DNA of 64,000 nt, from contig CAYPIY010000002.1 in the NCBI GenBank assembly GCA_964410965.1, positions 496,001 through 560,000 of the forward strand, written 5' to 3'. Below, piece by piece: positions 44,352 through 53,072 of this stretch. The DNA is from JBBIRG01 sp964410965 (GTDB lineage: Bacteria; CLD3; SB21; JBBIRG01). The notes under the pieces are model-generated. The model worked only from the letters and a program-made list of their open reading frames with translations, did not search any database and had not been told where the DNA came from. The position numbers and the translations under genes were made by a program. Numbering within the stretch: the stretch's first letter is position 1; each line of letters starts with the position of its first letter.

Positions 44352-45713
44352 TCAGACGACTCCCTGATCCATCATCGCGTCGGCGACTTTGAGGAACCCG
44401 GCGATATTGGCGCCGTTGACATAGTTACCCTGTGTGCCGAAACGATCGGAGGCTTCGACGCAGGATTTGTGAATGGCTTTCATGATCATCTGCAGGCGGT
44501 TGTCCACTTCCTCGCGGGTCCAGCTCAGGCGCATGCTGTTCTGCGTCATTTCAAGTCCGGAAGTTGATACGCCGCCGGCGTTCGCCGCTTTGCCCGGGCC
44601 GTAAAGGACTTTCGCGTTGATGAATTGCTCAACACCGGCCGGAACGGTCGGCATGTTGGCGCCTTCAGAGATGACGTACACGCCGTTTTTCAGAAGATTG
44701 GCGGCATCTTTGGCATTGATCTCATTTTGAGTGGCGCTCGGGAACGCGCAATGGGCTTTGTGATCCCATAGCGGGTTATAATCGGCTTTCGGATCGATTT
44801 CCTTATAAACGGCCGATTTGAATTTGTCGGCGTATTCTTTGATGCGTCCGCGGCGGACATTTTTCAGATCCATGACAAATTTTAATTTGTCTTTATCGAT
44901 TCCCGCTTCATCGTAAATGTATCCGTTGGAGTCCGACAGCGTAACCGGTTTTGCGCCTAACTGGATAAGTTTTTCCACGGTGTACTGGGATACATTCCCG
45001 CTTCCCGACACAAGACAAATCTTTCCTTCCAGTGTCTGGCCGCGTGTGGAGAGCATTTCAGCGGCAAAATAGACAGAGCCGTAACCGGTTGCTTCCGGTC
45101 GGATCAGGGAACCGCCCCATTTGAGGCCTTTTCCCGTAAGAACGCCGGTAAATTCATTTCTCAGTTTTTTATATTGTCCGAACATAAAGCCGATTTCACG
45201 GCCGCCGACGCCGATATCGCCCGCCGGTACGTCCGTATCCGGCCCGATATGACGGAATAATTCATTCATGAACTGCTGGCAGAAACGCATGACGTCTACA
45301 TCGCTCTTTCCCTTTGGATCGAAATCCGATCCGCCCTTGCCGCCGCCCATCGGCAGTGTCGTGAGGCTGTTCTTGAAGACCTGTTCAAAGGCCAGGAATT
45401 TCAGGATGCCCTGGTTAACAGACGGGTGAAATCGTAAACCTCCCTTGTACGGGCCGATGGCGCTGTTCATCTCGATGCGGTAACCGCGGTTTATGTGAAC
45501 GTTGCCGTGTGAATCAACCCATGGAACGCGGAACGTTATCATGCGTTCCGGTTCGATGATTCTTTCCAGGATTTTAGCCGAACGGTATTCAGGATGCCGT
45601 TCAAATACAAGCGCGAGGGATTCGGCGACTTCGTGGACCGCCTGGTGAAATTCAGGTTCCGAGGGATTTTTGGCTTTAACTTCAGCCATGAGTTCCTTGA
45701 CGTAATCAGACAT
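44352..45713 (-). CDS. gdhA: glutamate dehydrogenase, NADP-type hexameric
   Basis: The 453-residue protein has the family length and motifs: TFRVPWVDSHGNVHINRGYRI, YKGGLRFHPSVN, LPMGGGKGGSDFDPKGKS with the substrate-binding lysines, and VSGSGNVSQYTVEKLI, the dinucleotide-binding loop. It interconverts 2-oxoglutarate plus ammonia and glutamate; this long hexameric form generally uses NADPH for assimilation. AGGAGG precedes the ATG at 45713. Two perfect palindromes lie 88-139 bases upstream of the start (separate entries), so transcription is probably regulated. Confidence 0.96.
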   Translation of the reverse strand: MSDYVKELMAEVKAKNPSEPEFHQAVHEVAESLALVFERHPEYRSAKILERIIEPERMITFRVPWVDSHGNVHINRGYRIEMNSAIGPYKGGLRFHPSVNQGILKFLAFEQVFKNSLTTLPMGGGKGGSDFDPKGKSDVDVMRFCQQFMNELFRHIGPDTDVPAGDIGVGGREIGFMFGQYKKLRNEFTGVLTGKGLKWGGSLIRPEATGYGSVYFAAEMLSTRGQTLEGKICLVSGSGNVSQYTVEKLIQLGAKPVTLSDSNGYIYDEAGIDKDKLKFVMDLKNVRRGRIKEYADKFKSAVYKEIDPKADYNPLWDHKAHCAFPSATQNEINAKDAANLLKNGVYVISEGANMPTVPAGVEQFINAKVLYGPGKAANAGGVSTSGLEMTQNSMRLSWTREEVDNRLQMIMKAIHKSCVEASDRFGTQGNYVNGANIAGFLKVADAMMDQGVV

Positions 45714-45800
45714 AGAGATCCTCCTGATGGGTGAATGGGTTAGTCATGTTTCCGGATAATCCGTTTAACACGAAGGTTGTAATTTTATTTTAAAATATAT

Positions 45801-45819
45801 TCGTTTAAAAATTAAACGA
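45801..45819 (-). promoter_or_regulatory. palindrome 1 upstream of gdhA
   Basis: TCGTTTAA and TTAAACGA are perfect inverted arms separated by three bases. The centre lies about 97 bases before the gdhA start codon. The form suggests a dimer-binding operator; the protein is unknown. Confidence 0.5.
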
Positions 45820-45835
45820 AGATCAGAAAACACCT

Positions 45836-45852
45836 TTGATCATTTTGATCAA
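45836..45852 (-). promoter_or_regulatory. palindrome 2 upstream of gdhA
   Basis: TTGATCA and TGATCAA are perfect inverted arms separated by TTT. The half-site TTGAT recalls FNR/CRP-family sites, but the spacing is three bases longer than the usual TTGAT-N4-ATCAA. Its centre is 34 bases from that of palindrome 1. Confidence 0.5.
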
Positions 45853-45971
45853 TCCGGTTAAAAAGGTAACGGATCAACAGCAAAAACTCAACGCAAAAAC
45901 CGCTGTATCGAGGATTCAGTAAATTACTTAAGCGTCTCCGTGTAACACGTAGGCACGTTATGGCACGTTCA

Positions 45972-46664
45972 TCAGGGGTTTCCGGGATTGCCGTCCATGG
46001 TTACGATTTTATTGCGGATCGCGTAAAGCATCAGTTCGGCGGGGGTTTTGAGCCCCAGTTTGGACATAATATGATTTTTATGGGATTCGACCGTGCGGAT
46101 GCTGATGAACAGCTCATTCGCGATATCGCTGTTGCTGAGTCCCCGGGCGAAGAGTTTCAGGATTTCAGTTTCCCGGGCCGTCAGGGAAGGAGCCTGGTCC
46201 TCACGGTTTTCGGGGTGTTTCCGTACTTTCTGCACAAAACTGCTCAGGAGGGTGTGCGACACGGAACCGGCGAAATACTCCCGGTCCTGGGACACGGCCT
46301 GAATGGCCGAGGTCAGTTCCTTGCGGGTTGTATTCTTCGGAAGATACCCTTTTGCTCCGGCTTTGATGGATTTTGTTATGAATTCCTCGTTGGTGTACAT
46401 CGAAAGCATCATGACCTTGGTATCCGGATAATCCTCCGTGATCTTCCGTGTAATCTCGATGCCCGACATTCCGGGAAGAGACACGTCCGCCAAAACCACG
46501 TCCGGACGGAGGTGTTTGATCTTCCTGAATAATTCCTGTCCCTCGGATGCTTCGCCTACGACTTCAATCGTCTTGTCCTCGGACAAAAGAGCTTTGATGC
46601 CGTCACGGACCAAATGATGGTCATCGAGGAGAAAGACTCTGATTTTGCGGGTATCGTTTTTCAC
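45972..46664 (-). CDS. NarL/LuxR-family response regulator
   Basis: The 230-residue protein has a receiver domain (about 8-125) with the acidic pair DD at 14-15, phosphoacceptor D60 in VVLADVSLPG and the conserved Lys in GAKGYLPK, and a LuxR-type helix-turn-helix (about 155-220, LTARETEILKLFARGLSNSDIA then IRTVESHKNHIMSKL). Translation starts at GTG 46664. The gene lies 31 bases after its sensor kinase gene on the same strand, so the two form one system. Target genes are unknown; gdhA is the next gene downstream on this strand but is separately preceded by its own regulatory DNA. Confidence 0.94.
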   Translation of the reverse strand: MKNDTRKIRVFLLDDHHLVRDGIKALLSEDKTIEVVGEASEGQELFRKIKHLRPDVVLADVSLPGMSGIEITRKITEDYPDTKVMMLSMYTNEEFITKSIKAGAKGYLPKNTTRKELTSAIQAVSQDREYFAGSVSHTLLSSFVQKVRKHPENREDQAPSLTARETEILKLFARGLSNSDIANELFISIRTVESHKNHIMSKLGLKTPAELMLYAIRNKIVTMDGNPGNP

Positions 46665-46695
46665 GGTTTCAGGTTAATTGTTGCGGATGAAAAAT

Positions 46696-48813
46696 TCAAT
46701 ATTCATTTTTTTCGGCGGTTTGTTTGGGGACCTGGACGAATATCGTCGTTCCGGAAATCTGCGATGACTCAATGTTAAGAACTCCGTTGAGGAGGTTCAC
46801 CCGGGTACGGATATTCTGGAGTCCGCGGCTTTGAGACGTATGGACCCTGTTCGTGTCGAACCCCCCGCCGTTGTCTGAAATCTGGAGCAGAACAAAAAGT
46901 TCGTCCTCATGAAATAGGAGTTCGGCCTCGCCGGCACCGGCGTGTTTCACAACATTGGTCAGGGCTTCCTGGGCGATACGGAACAGGTATACTTGGATTC
47001 GTTCGTCAAAATGAACTTCACGGACGGTAATGCGGGGCCGAATCATCAGCGAATCCGGCTGGGAAAGTTCCGCGCACAGATTATGAAGCGCCGTAAGAAA
47101 GCCCAGTTCATAAAGAACGGCGGGCATCAGTCCGTTGGATATGCGCCGGACCTCATCGATCGTTGTGTCGCATAACGATCGTGTTTCCGCGAGGATGGGG
47201 TTGATTTTTTCCGGCGGGGAATCCAGCGCATTTTCGATCCGGAGTTTGATCGCCACGAGGTATTGACCCAGACCGTCATGGAGTTCCCGTGCAACCCGCT
47301 GCCGTTCCTGCTCCTGTCCGTCAATCACCGAGGAAATCCTCCTGACGCGGGCAAGGCGAAGGTCCTGCTCTACTTTTTTTCTCAGGGTGATGTCGCGGAT
47401 CACCGTAACGAGCATCTGGGTTCCGTCATACTCAATGGGATGTTCCTGGATTTCAACCGGGAACGTGGAACCGTCGTCGCGTATCGCCCGGGTTTCAAAG
47501 AATCCGGATTCAGACAACGCAGGCCGGTCATCCGGCAGGATGATATCGTCAATGCTTCGTCCGGTCAGCGCAGCGGCCGTAAAGCCGGACATCCGCGTAA
47601 TCGCATGGTTGACAAGCACGATTCTGCGGCCGTGATGAAAAACGATTCCGTCGGGTGTGGCGTCATAAAAGTGCCGGAGCCTCTGTTCCCGTTCTTTCAG
47701 CTGCTGCGCCATTTTATTGAAACCGTCGGTAAGTTCACCGAGTTCATCCCGGGCGAGCACATCGACCGGGTCGGCGAAATCGCCGCGGCGCATGATGTTA
47801 ACGGCATGGAGCAAACGGGATATCGGCCGGGTGACCCGCCGTGCCATGATAAATGAGGTGATAAACAGCGCGGCAGCCAGCATCAGGCTCAGGTAGGATA
47901 AATGACGCTTGAATTCCTCAACCGGGGCCATCGCTTCCGTCCAGTCAATTTCCGCAAGGATCGCCCAGTGCGATTCTCCAACGCTGATCCTGCCGAATGA
48001 GCAAAGCACACGGACGCCGCGGTAGTCGGTAATGATGTCCGTGCCTTCTTTTCCGGCGAGAGCGGAATCGATGGTTTTGGATTCGACCCGCTGCCCGTAC
48101 ACGGACGAGCCGTAGAATCGCGAGGAACTGCGCAGGGTATAATCCGGACCGACCGCGTAGGATTCGCCCGTTTGCCCGAGCCCCTTGTAATCCTCGTTGT
48201 CCAGCATCACTTGATTGATGGCCATGACCGGGATGGTCAGAACAAGAAAGACAGAATCGGATCCGTTCCTCATCCGGAGTCGTCCAAGCCAGAGCGACGG
48301 CTGCGACGTGTCGGTGGTTTTCATGTAATCCTGAAAAACGAACACCTTTTCCTCCGAAAACCTTGCCGTTGCCGTGCGCAGGATTTCGGGCGGAACATCG
48401 AAGATTTTCGAATGCAGGCAGGAAGAGTCGGACTTAATTTCGTACCATGGTCCGGGGCCCGGTTTAATCAGTATCCCGGCGGAATAGGGATACTGATTCA
48501 GGAAACGGAAAAGGAATGGTTCATTCACGGTGTTCCGCGGTTTTCCGGATGAATCACGGTGCAATCGCCGGGTCAGGTCATCCGTCGTTTGGGAGTGGGC
48601 CAGCAAGCCGATGTCCTGCCGGCGTTCCAGGAAAAATCTCTCTAGCTGGCGCTGTTTGGCGGCCCGCACGGAGGTCAGTTGTTCGAAAGTACGCTGTAAT
48701 ATCGCGGATTTTGCCTGATTATACATCAGCCCGCTGACGACTGCGATTATGATCAGTCCGAGAAATATAAAATACAGGAATAGTTTGTGGTTCAGCGACA
48801 GACGTTTGATCAT
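46696..48813 (-). CDS. sensor histidine kinase of NarX type (HisKA_3) with Cache-like sensor, HAMP and PAS
   Basis: The 705-residue protein has two membrane helices (about 11-32 and 310-330) around an extracytoplasmic domain that looks Cache-like (GQTGESYAVGPDYTLRSSSRF). Then come a HAMP domain (RRVTRPISRLLHAVNIMRRG), a PAS domain (about 385-490), and a HisKA_3 dimerisation helix with ELHDGLGQ (H512). The HATPase follows, with SDNGGGFD and SRGLQNIRTRVNLL. It is the partner of the NarL-type regulator that follows. The signal it reads is unknown; the TGESY motif is frequent in Cache domains that sense small organic molecules. Confidence 0.93.
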   Translation of the reverse strand: MIKRLSLNHKLFLYFIFLGLIIIAVVSGLMYNQAKSAILQRTFEQLTSVRAAKQRQLERFFLERRQDIGLLAHSQTTDDLTRRLHRDSSGKPRNTVNEPFLFRFLNQYPYSAGILIKPGPGPWYEIKSDSSCLHSKIFDVPPEILRTATARFSEEKVFVFQDYMKTTDTSQPSLWLGRLRMRNGSDSVFLVLTIPVMAINQVMLDNEDYKGLGQTGESYAVGPDYTLRSSSRFYGSSVYGQRVESKTIDSALAGKEGTDIITDYRGVRVLCSFGRISVGESHWAILAEIDWTEAMAPVEEFKRHLSYLSLMLAAALFITSFIMARRVTRPISRLLHAVNIMRRGDFADPVDVLARDELGELTDGFNKMAQQLKEREQRLRHFYDATPDGIVFHHGRRIVLVNHAITRMSGFTAAALTGRSIDDIILPDDRPALSESGFFETRAIRDDGSTFPVEIQEHPIEYDGTQMLVTVIRDITLRKKVEQDLRLARVRRISSVIDGQEQERQRVARELHDGLGQYLVAIKLRIENALDSPPEKINPILAETRSLCDTTIDEVRRISNGLMPAVLYELGFLTALHNLCAELSQPDSLMIRPRITVREVHFDERIQVYLFRIAQEALTNVVKHAGAGEAELLFHEDELFVLLQISDNGGGFDTNRVHTSQSRGLQNIRTRVNLLNGVLNIESSQISGTTIFVQVPKQTAEKNEY

Positions 48814-48918
48814 GAATGCGGGGCAATCAAAAACAAAAAAAATATACCGTTCCGGAATGGAAATAGGAGGACTTAGGAACTATTGCGAAACCGGCGCACG
48901 GCCGGCTGGTCATGCGCC

Positions 48919-49116
48919 TCAGGTAAATTTCCCGGATGAACCGCAGGATGAGGAGTGCCCGGCGTGGGGTGAGTTTTGCCCGGAGGCAAACAGGGAAATC
49001 AGTTTCTGAATATGATAACCTCCGCAGGATGGACACTGGATCCGTTCGCTCGCTGAATTCACAAGTTCCTCAAACTGCTTTCCGCATTCTTCGCATTTGA
49101 ATTCATATAATGGCAT
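48919..49116 (-). CDS. FmdB-type zinc-ribbon protein
   Basis: The 65-residue protein begins MPLYEFKCEECGKQFEELV and has a second CPSC pair, so four cysteines form the FmdB zinc ribbon. The tail is Ser/Gly/His-rich. The ATG at 49116 is chosen because MPLYEF is the family start; an in-frame start at 49164 would run into a terminator hairpin. These proteins are of unknown function, proposed to be regulators. No clear ribosome-binding site is seen. Confidence 0.85.
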   Translation of the reverse strand: MPLYEFKCEECGKQFEELVNSASERIQCPSCGGYHIQKLISLFASGQNSPHAGHSSSCGSSGKFT

Positions 49117-49150
49117 AATTGTATGTATGGTAATATGATAAAATGACAGT

Positions 49151-49190
49151 AAAAAAAACAGCATCTGCCGGTTTGCATAAAAACCGGCAG
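49151..49190 (-). terminator. terminator after the Lys/Ala-rich mini-gene
   Basis: CTGCCGGTTT (49165-49174) and AAACCGGCAG (49181-49190) form a perfect 10-bp stem. On the minus strand it is followed six bases later by a run of eight T (plus 49151-49158). It ends the short gene at 49199-49303. Confidence 0.8.
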
Positions 49191-49198
49191 ATTCACGA

Positions 49199-49303
49199 TT
49201 ACTTTGCCTTGACCGCTTTGGCTTTCTTCGCCGGGGCTTTCTTTGCCGGGGCTTTCTTTGCGGTTTTAGCGGTCATGCTTCCCTTTCCACTCTTGCACGC
49301 CAT
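49199..49303 (-). CDS. 34-residue Lys/Ala/Pro-rich basic protein
   Basis: An ATG at 49303 has AAGGAG seven bases upstream and opens a 34-codon frame ending in TAA. The product starts MACKSGKGSMTAKTAKK and continues with tandem KKAPA repeats, so it is strongly basic and similar in composition to histone H1-like tails. A terminator follows nine bases after the stop. It may bind DNA or RNA; this rests only on composition. A good ribosome-binding site and dedicated terminator argue for a real gene, which is below the usual length limit of gene finders. Confidence 0.75.
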   Translation of the reverse strand: MACKSGKGSMTAKTAKKAPAKKAPAKKAKAVKAK

Positions 49304-49418
49304 GGGATCACTCCTTGGTTAATGGTTTGGTCCGGCAGCGGCGTCTTGCCGGCTGCGCTGAACTGAAGACTGGTTAAACGATTTTAATTAAATTATTTCC
49401 GATATACAACAATATTTT

Positions 49419-49985
49419 TTATTGTTCCCGGTCTGTTTTCCACAATCCTTTTTTCTGGTATCGAGCGTCCTGATACCGGACTGTGAAAAGCTGTTGATAT
49501 CTTACATTAGGCGGATAGGTCATGGGGGTTGCGTATCCTTCGGCGATGATTTTTTCGTTGAGCATCTCGCCGTTCTCAAGATACACATAGGCGAGCAGGC
49601 GTCCGTACCGGTCTCTTTTCTGAACGTCGAATTCAAGCCGGACCCGGGATCCTTCCCGCAAAAGAGATTGGGCGTATTTTCTTGCCTCGTTGCCCATTGC
49701 GTTCATGGTTTTGATATCATGTTCATACCGTTCCATGTCTTTCTTGGCTTTGCGGTTCGCCTGGGTTTCCGGCGTATCAATCCCGATCAGGCGAAGTTTT
49801 TCTTCTGCTCCCAAGTGGCGGATGCTGTACGTGTCTCCGTCAATGACTTTCAGGATGATCGCAGTCAGTTCGCCGTCTGCGGGATCCGGCTTCCCTGAAT
49901 ATTGCTTCAGTCCGAACGTCAGCGCAACGGCGGCAATCAGCGCGATGAAAAACCGCCGCAGGGAATAAAATTTATTCATGATCAT
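49419..49985 (-). CDS. thermonuclease-like (SNase family) secreted nuclease
   Basis: The 188-residue protein has an N-terminal signal/anchor helix (about 9-24) followed by the OB-fold nuclease domain: KVIDGDTYSIRHLG, LRLIGIDTPE with the catalytic Arg and Asp, KRDRYGRLLAYVYL with the second catalytic Arg, and ILKVIDGD as the first strand. It cuts DNA and RNA with Ca2+ in known members. The ATG at 49979 is an equally good start. It is divergent from the HAD gene that begins at 50120. Confidence 0.9.
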   Translation of the reverse strand: MIMNKFYSLRRFFIALIAAVALTFGLKQYSGKPDPADGELTAIILKVIDGDTYSIRHLGAEEKLRLIGIDTPETQANRKAKKDMERYEHDIKTMNAMGNEARKYAQSLLREGSRVRLEFDVQKRDRYGRLLAYVYLENGEMLNEKIIAEGYATPMTYPPNVRYQQLFTVRYQDARYQKKGLWKTDREQ

Positions 49986-50119
49986 TTTCGTTGCTTTTCA
50001 GGCCGGGATGGGTTTCTTCTTCGGCGTACAGGCAGGGCATGATGAAAAACACATTGCATTTCAGAATCCGTTTAAATAGATTAGTTCCCATAAGTCCTAA
50101 CAATATAAGACCCCAAAGG

Positions 50120-50836
50120 ATGAAAGCAATAATTTTTGATTTTGGCAATACGATCGTGCGGCAGGACAATCTGGACTGGAAAAAAATGGAAAAAGCCGGG
50201 TTACTGAACCAAATCGACCTTTTCTCGAAAAGGGGATTCAGGGGCATCACTGTCGCGAAGTGGAGCGATTCGTTTTACCGGCTCCTGAAGCTTCATGAAT
50301 TCCAGGCTGCCCATCACCGGACAGAGGTCAGCATGATACGGGTTTTTCAGCGCCTGATTTTCGAGTACGGGCTGCCGTCCGACATTACGCCGTTCCAGCT
50401 CACGCAAACGTTTTATCTTCCCGTTTGCCAGTCGCGTTTGCTGTTTGAGGATACGGCCGATACGCTCAAAAGACTCGTCGATAAAGGCGTTCCTCTGGGG
50501 CTGATTTCCAACACCGCGATTCCCGGTGTGCTTATGGACGAGGTTCTCCAAAGGTTGCATGTTCTGGAATTTTTCGGGTTTACGTTTTATTCCTCTGATC
50601 TGGGATTCCGCAAGCCCCATCCGGACATGTTTGAACTCGCGGCGGCAAGACTGAAACTCAAACCGGGACAGATCACGATGGTGGGGGACCAGGTTGTGGA
50701 GGACGTCAAAGGAGCGGTCTCGGCGGGCATGCAGGCGGTATGGATCAACCGGGGCGGAACGGAGAAGAAAACGGCCGGGGCGGCGCACTGTCGGACGGTC
50801 CGTTCGCTTCGGGAATTATTAACCTTGCTGAAATAA
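50120..50836 (+). CDS. HAD-superfamily hydrolase-like protein, second Asp missing
   Basis: From the ATG at 50120 the 238-residue protein begins MKAIIFDFGNTIV, then has LISNTAIPG, a Lys/Pro segment FRKPHPDMF and MVGDQVVEDVKGAVSAGM, a HAD fold with helical cap. The first motif is D-F-G-N-T: the second Asp of the DxDxT motif is Gly, so phosphatase activity is less certain. An upstream in-frame start at 49991 would add 43 residues before the first strand and is unlikely. The next gene encodes another HAD enzyme three bases downstream, so the two are co-translated. Confidence 0.85.
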   Translation: MKAIIFDFGNTIVRQDNLDWKKMEKAGLLNQIDLFSKRGFRGITVAKWSDSFYRLLKLHEFQAAHHRTEVSMIRVFQRLIFEYGLPSDITPFQLTQTFYLPVCQSRLLFEDTADTLKRLVDKGVPLGLISNTAIPGVLMDEVLQRLHVLEFFGFTFYSSDLGFRKPHPDMFELAAARLKLKPGQITMVGDQVVEDVKGAVSAGMQAVWINRGGTEKKTAGAAHCRTVRSLRELLTLLK

Positions 50837-50839
50837 CGG

Positions 50840-51493
50840 ATGAGAAAAGTACATCAGGTCCTTTTTGATTTTGATTACACTCTAGCGGATTCGTCCGAGG
50901 GAGTCATTGCTTCGGTGAATTTCGCCCTGAATGCAGCCGGACGGGGAGACGCCGATCCGGAGGAAGTCCGCCGGATGATCGGACATTCGCTTGAGGACAC
51001 ATTCGCCAGGTTCCTGGATCCGTCCGATACGGATCTCATTCAGAAATGCAAAAAGCTGTTCATGGATTATGCCGATACCGGGGAGATGCTGAAACGAACC
51101 GTGATGCTGGAAGGTACAGAAACGGCTCTGGAAGCGCTGTACGAAAATTTGTACACACTGGGCATAGTTTCCACCAAGCGGCGCAGCACGATCGAAGATA
51201 CTCTCAATCATTTCGGGCTCGGCGACTATTTTGACATAATCATCGGCTATGAGGACGTAGTGAGCCTGAAACCCGATCCCGAGGGACTGCTGAAAGCGAT
51301 CGATTCGCTGGCCGGAACGAAAGAGGATTCCGTATATGTCGGCGACAGCCTTGTTGACGTGGAAACTGCGAAGAGGGCCGGTGTGTATATGATCGGAGTC
51401 ACCACGGGAAAGACCGGTGAACAGGAATTGAGGTCGGCCGGAGCGGATCTTGTGATTCCGGATCTTGCGGCTTTGGTACAGATTCTGAATTGA
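50840..51493 (+). CDS. HAD-family phosphatase (phosphoglycolate phosphatase/PpaX-like)
   Basis: The 217-residue protein has a full HAD set: VLFDFDYTLADSSEG with both aspartates, a helical cap, IVSTKRRSTIEDTL, LKPDPEGLLKAI and YVGDSLVDVETAKRAGVYMIGVTTG. The set and length fit phosphoglycolate phosphatase or pyrophosphatase PpaX relatives; the substrate cannot be told. It follows the previous HAD gene by three bases and is followed one base later by the SPOR lipoprotein gene, so these form a tight operon. Confidence 0.9.
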   Translation: MRKVHQVLFDFDYTLADSSEGVIASVNFALNAAGRGDADPEEVRRMIGHSLEDTFARFLDPSDTDLIQKCKKLFMDYADTGEMLKRTVMLEGTETALEALYENLYTLGIVSTKRRSTIEDTLNHFGLGDYFDIIIGYEDVVSLKPDPEGLLKAIDSLAGTKEDSVYVGDSLVDVETAKRAGVYMIGVTTGKTGEQELRSAGADLVIPDLAALVQILN

Positions 51494-51494
51494 T

Positions 51495-52040
51495 ATGACA
51501 GGGATGAAAACACTCGCCACAAACCGGTTGAAACGCATTCTGTTTATTGTAACGCTTCTGATATCCTGGGGCGCATCAAACGGCTGTGCGCAAACCGCCG
51601 GGTTGAAGATACGGGAAAAAGAAAAAACCGACAGCGCCGATACGACGGTGCAGGATGAATCCTTTGATGGGAATCAGTTTCAGGATCATGTCTGGGTCAT
51701 TGAACCGGTGATCCGTCGGATGCCCCCGTCGGATACGGTGGCAGGGTACCCTCTGATGAAGGAAGAAGCGGGTGAAGGAGAAATGAAATCCGTAACGGTT
51801 TCCGGATACCGGGTTCAGCTGTTCTCCACGACCGATTATTACGCCGCGGTCAGGACAAGAAACGATGCCGCATCGCGGTTTACGGAAGAGATCATCATGG
51901 ATTTTGAGCCGCCGTACTATAAAATCCGGGCGGGCAATTTCACCGACCGGCAAAAAGCCGAGGAACTCCGGTCGTTCGCCCGTACCGCCGGTTACCCGGA
52001 AGCCTGGGTAATTCAAACCAAAGTGACCATTAATAAATGA
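51495..52040 (+). CDS. SPOR-domain lipoprotein
   Basis: The 181-residue protein has a basic N-terminus, a hydrophobic stretch and a lipobox-like cysteine (ISWGASNGC, C31). A polar linker follows, and the last 75 residues (GYRVQLFSTTDYYAAVRTRN to YYKIRAGNFTDRQKAEELRS) form a SPOR domain, which binds glycan strands stripped of stem peptides at division sites. It is therefore probably anchored in the outer membrane and acts in the cell wall. An alternative ATG at 51504 has AGGG upstream. It begins one base after the HAD gene stop. Confidence 0.85.
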   Translation: MTGMKTLATNRLKRILFIVTLLISWGASNGCAQTAGLKIREKEKTDSADTTVQDESFDGNQFQDHVWVIEPVIRRMPPSDTVAGYPLMKEEAGEGEMKSVTVSGYRVQLFSTTDYYAAVRTRNDAASRFTEEIIMDFEPPYYKIRAGNFTDRQKAEELRSFARTAGYPEAWVIQTKVTINK

Positions 52041-52063
52041 AAACAGAATAAAGGAGAAAAGCT

Positions 52064-52969
52064 ATGGCGCAGAATGAAATTAAAACCCTCGGAGTGTTGG
52101 GTTGCGGGATTATGGGCGGGGGAATCGCCCAGACAGCGGCAGCGGCGGGATTCAAAACGCTTGTTTGGGAGTATCAGCAGGATTACCTGGACAAATCCCT
52201 TAGCGCAATAAAAAAACAGCTCGAGCGAAACGCCAACAAGGGAAAGATCACCCCGGAGGAAAAGGACAAAACGATTGCGAACCTTCACGGAACCACGAAT
52301 CTGGAGGATTTTAAAGAATGCGATTTTATCATCGAGGCGATCATTGAGGATATCAAAATAAAGAATGAGGTATTTAAAAAACTGGACACCCTGTGTCCCC
52401 CGCATACGATTTTTTCCTCCAACACTTCGAGTCTGACGATCACGGAAATCGCCAACGCGACGCAGCGGCAGGACCGGTTCTGCGGCATGCATTTTTTCAA
52501 TCCGGTCACTTCGATGAAACTTCTGGAAGTCGTGAAAGCGGTCCGGACATCCGCGGAAACTTTGGACAGGGCCGTGGAATTCGGCAAAGCCCTTGGGAAA
52601 ACGACTATTGTCGCGAAGGATAATTCCGGTTTCGTGGTGAATTTTCTGCTTGTGCCGTATCTCCTCGGCGCCATCCGCGCTTTCGAGAACGGGATCGCGG
52701 CTATGGAAGATATCGATAAGGGAATGATGCTGGGTTGCGGACATCCGGTCGGGCCGCTGACCCTGCTGGATTTTATCGGGATTGATACCGTATACCGCGT
52801 GGCCGGAATCATGCATGAGGAATACGGCGAAGCCATGTATTCGTGCCCTCCCCTGCTGAGAAAAATGTATCTTGCGGGTTTCTTCGGCAAAAAATCAGGC
52901 AAGGGTTTCTATGATTACTCATCCGGCGTACCAAAACCCAATCCGGATCTTGTGAACTTTATAGGGTAA
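52064..52969 (+). CDS. 3-hydroxybutyryl-CoA dehydrogenase
   Basis: The 301-residue protein has the Rossmann motif GVLGCGIMGGGIAQTAAAAG at the N-terminus, CDFIIEAIIED, SNTSSLTITEIA, MHFFNPV with the catalytic His, and KDNSGFVVNFLLVPYL, then the C-terminal helical dimer domain. It matches short-chain hydroxyacyl-CoA dehydrogenases of the Hbd/PaaH group, which use NAD(P) in butyrate-type or fatty-acid pathways. AAAGGAG precedes the ATG by seven bases. No thiolase or crotonase gene is adjacent. Confidence 0.93.
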   Translation: MAQNEIKTLGVLGCGIMGGGIAQTAAAAGFKTLVWEYQQDYLDKSLSAIKKQLERNANKGKITPEEKDKTIANLHGTTNLEDFKECDFIIEAIIEDIKIKNEVFKKLDTLCPPHTIFSSNTSSLTITEIANATQRQDRFCGMHFFNPVTSMKLLEVVKAVRTSAETLDRAVEFGKALGKTTIVAKDNSGFVVNFLLVPYLLGAIRAFENGIAAMEDIDKGMMLGCGHPVGPLTLLDFIGIDTVYRVAGIMHEEYGEAMYSCPPLLRKMYLAGFFGKKSGKGFYDYSSGVPKPNPDLVNFIG

Positions 52970-53072
52970 AACTCGTTTCTTCCGTAACCCGGTGACAGGG
53001 AAATTCCGGGGAAGTGAAATATTTTTCCCGGTTTCTTCGTTATTCCATCGTATAAAAAAACGGAATAATACG

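Noticed and set aside
45951..45970. Direct repeat GGCACGTT at a 10-base interval
   Set aside because: It lies just beyond the 3' end of the NarL-type regulator gene and does not overlap a promoter; two 8-base copies may be chance.
52013..52816. Open frame of 267 codons antisense to the 3-hydroxyacyl-CoA dehydrogenase gene
   Set aside because: The opposite strand encodes a protein with all family motifs, and this frame has no ribosome-binding site.
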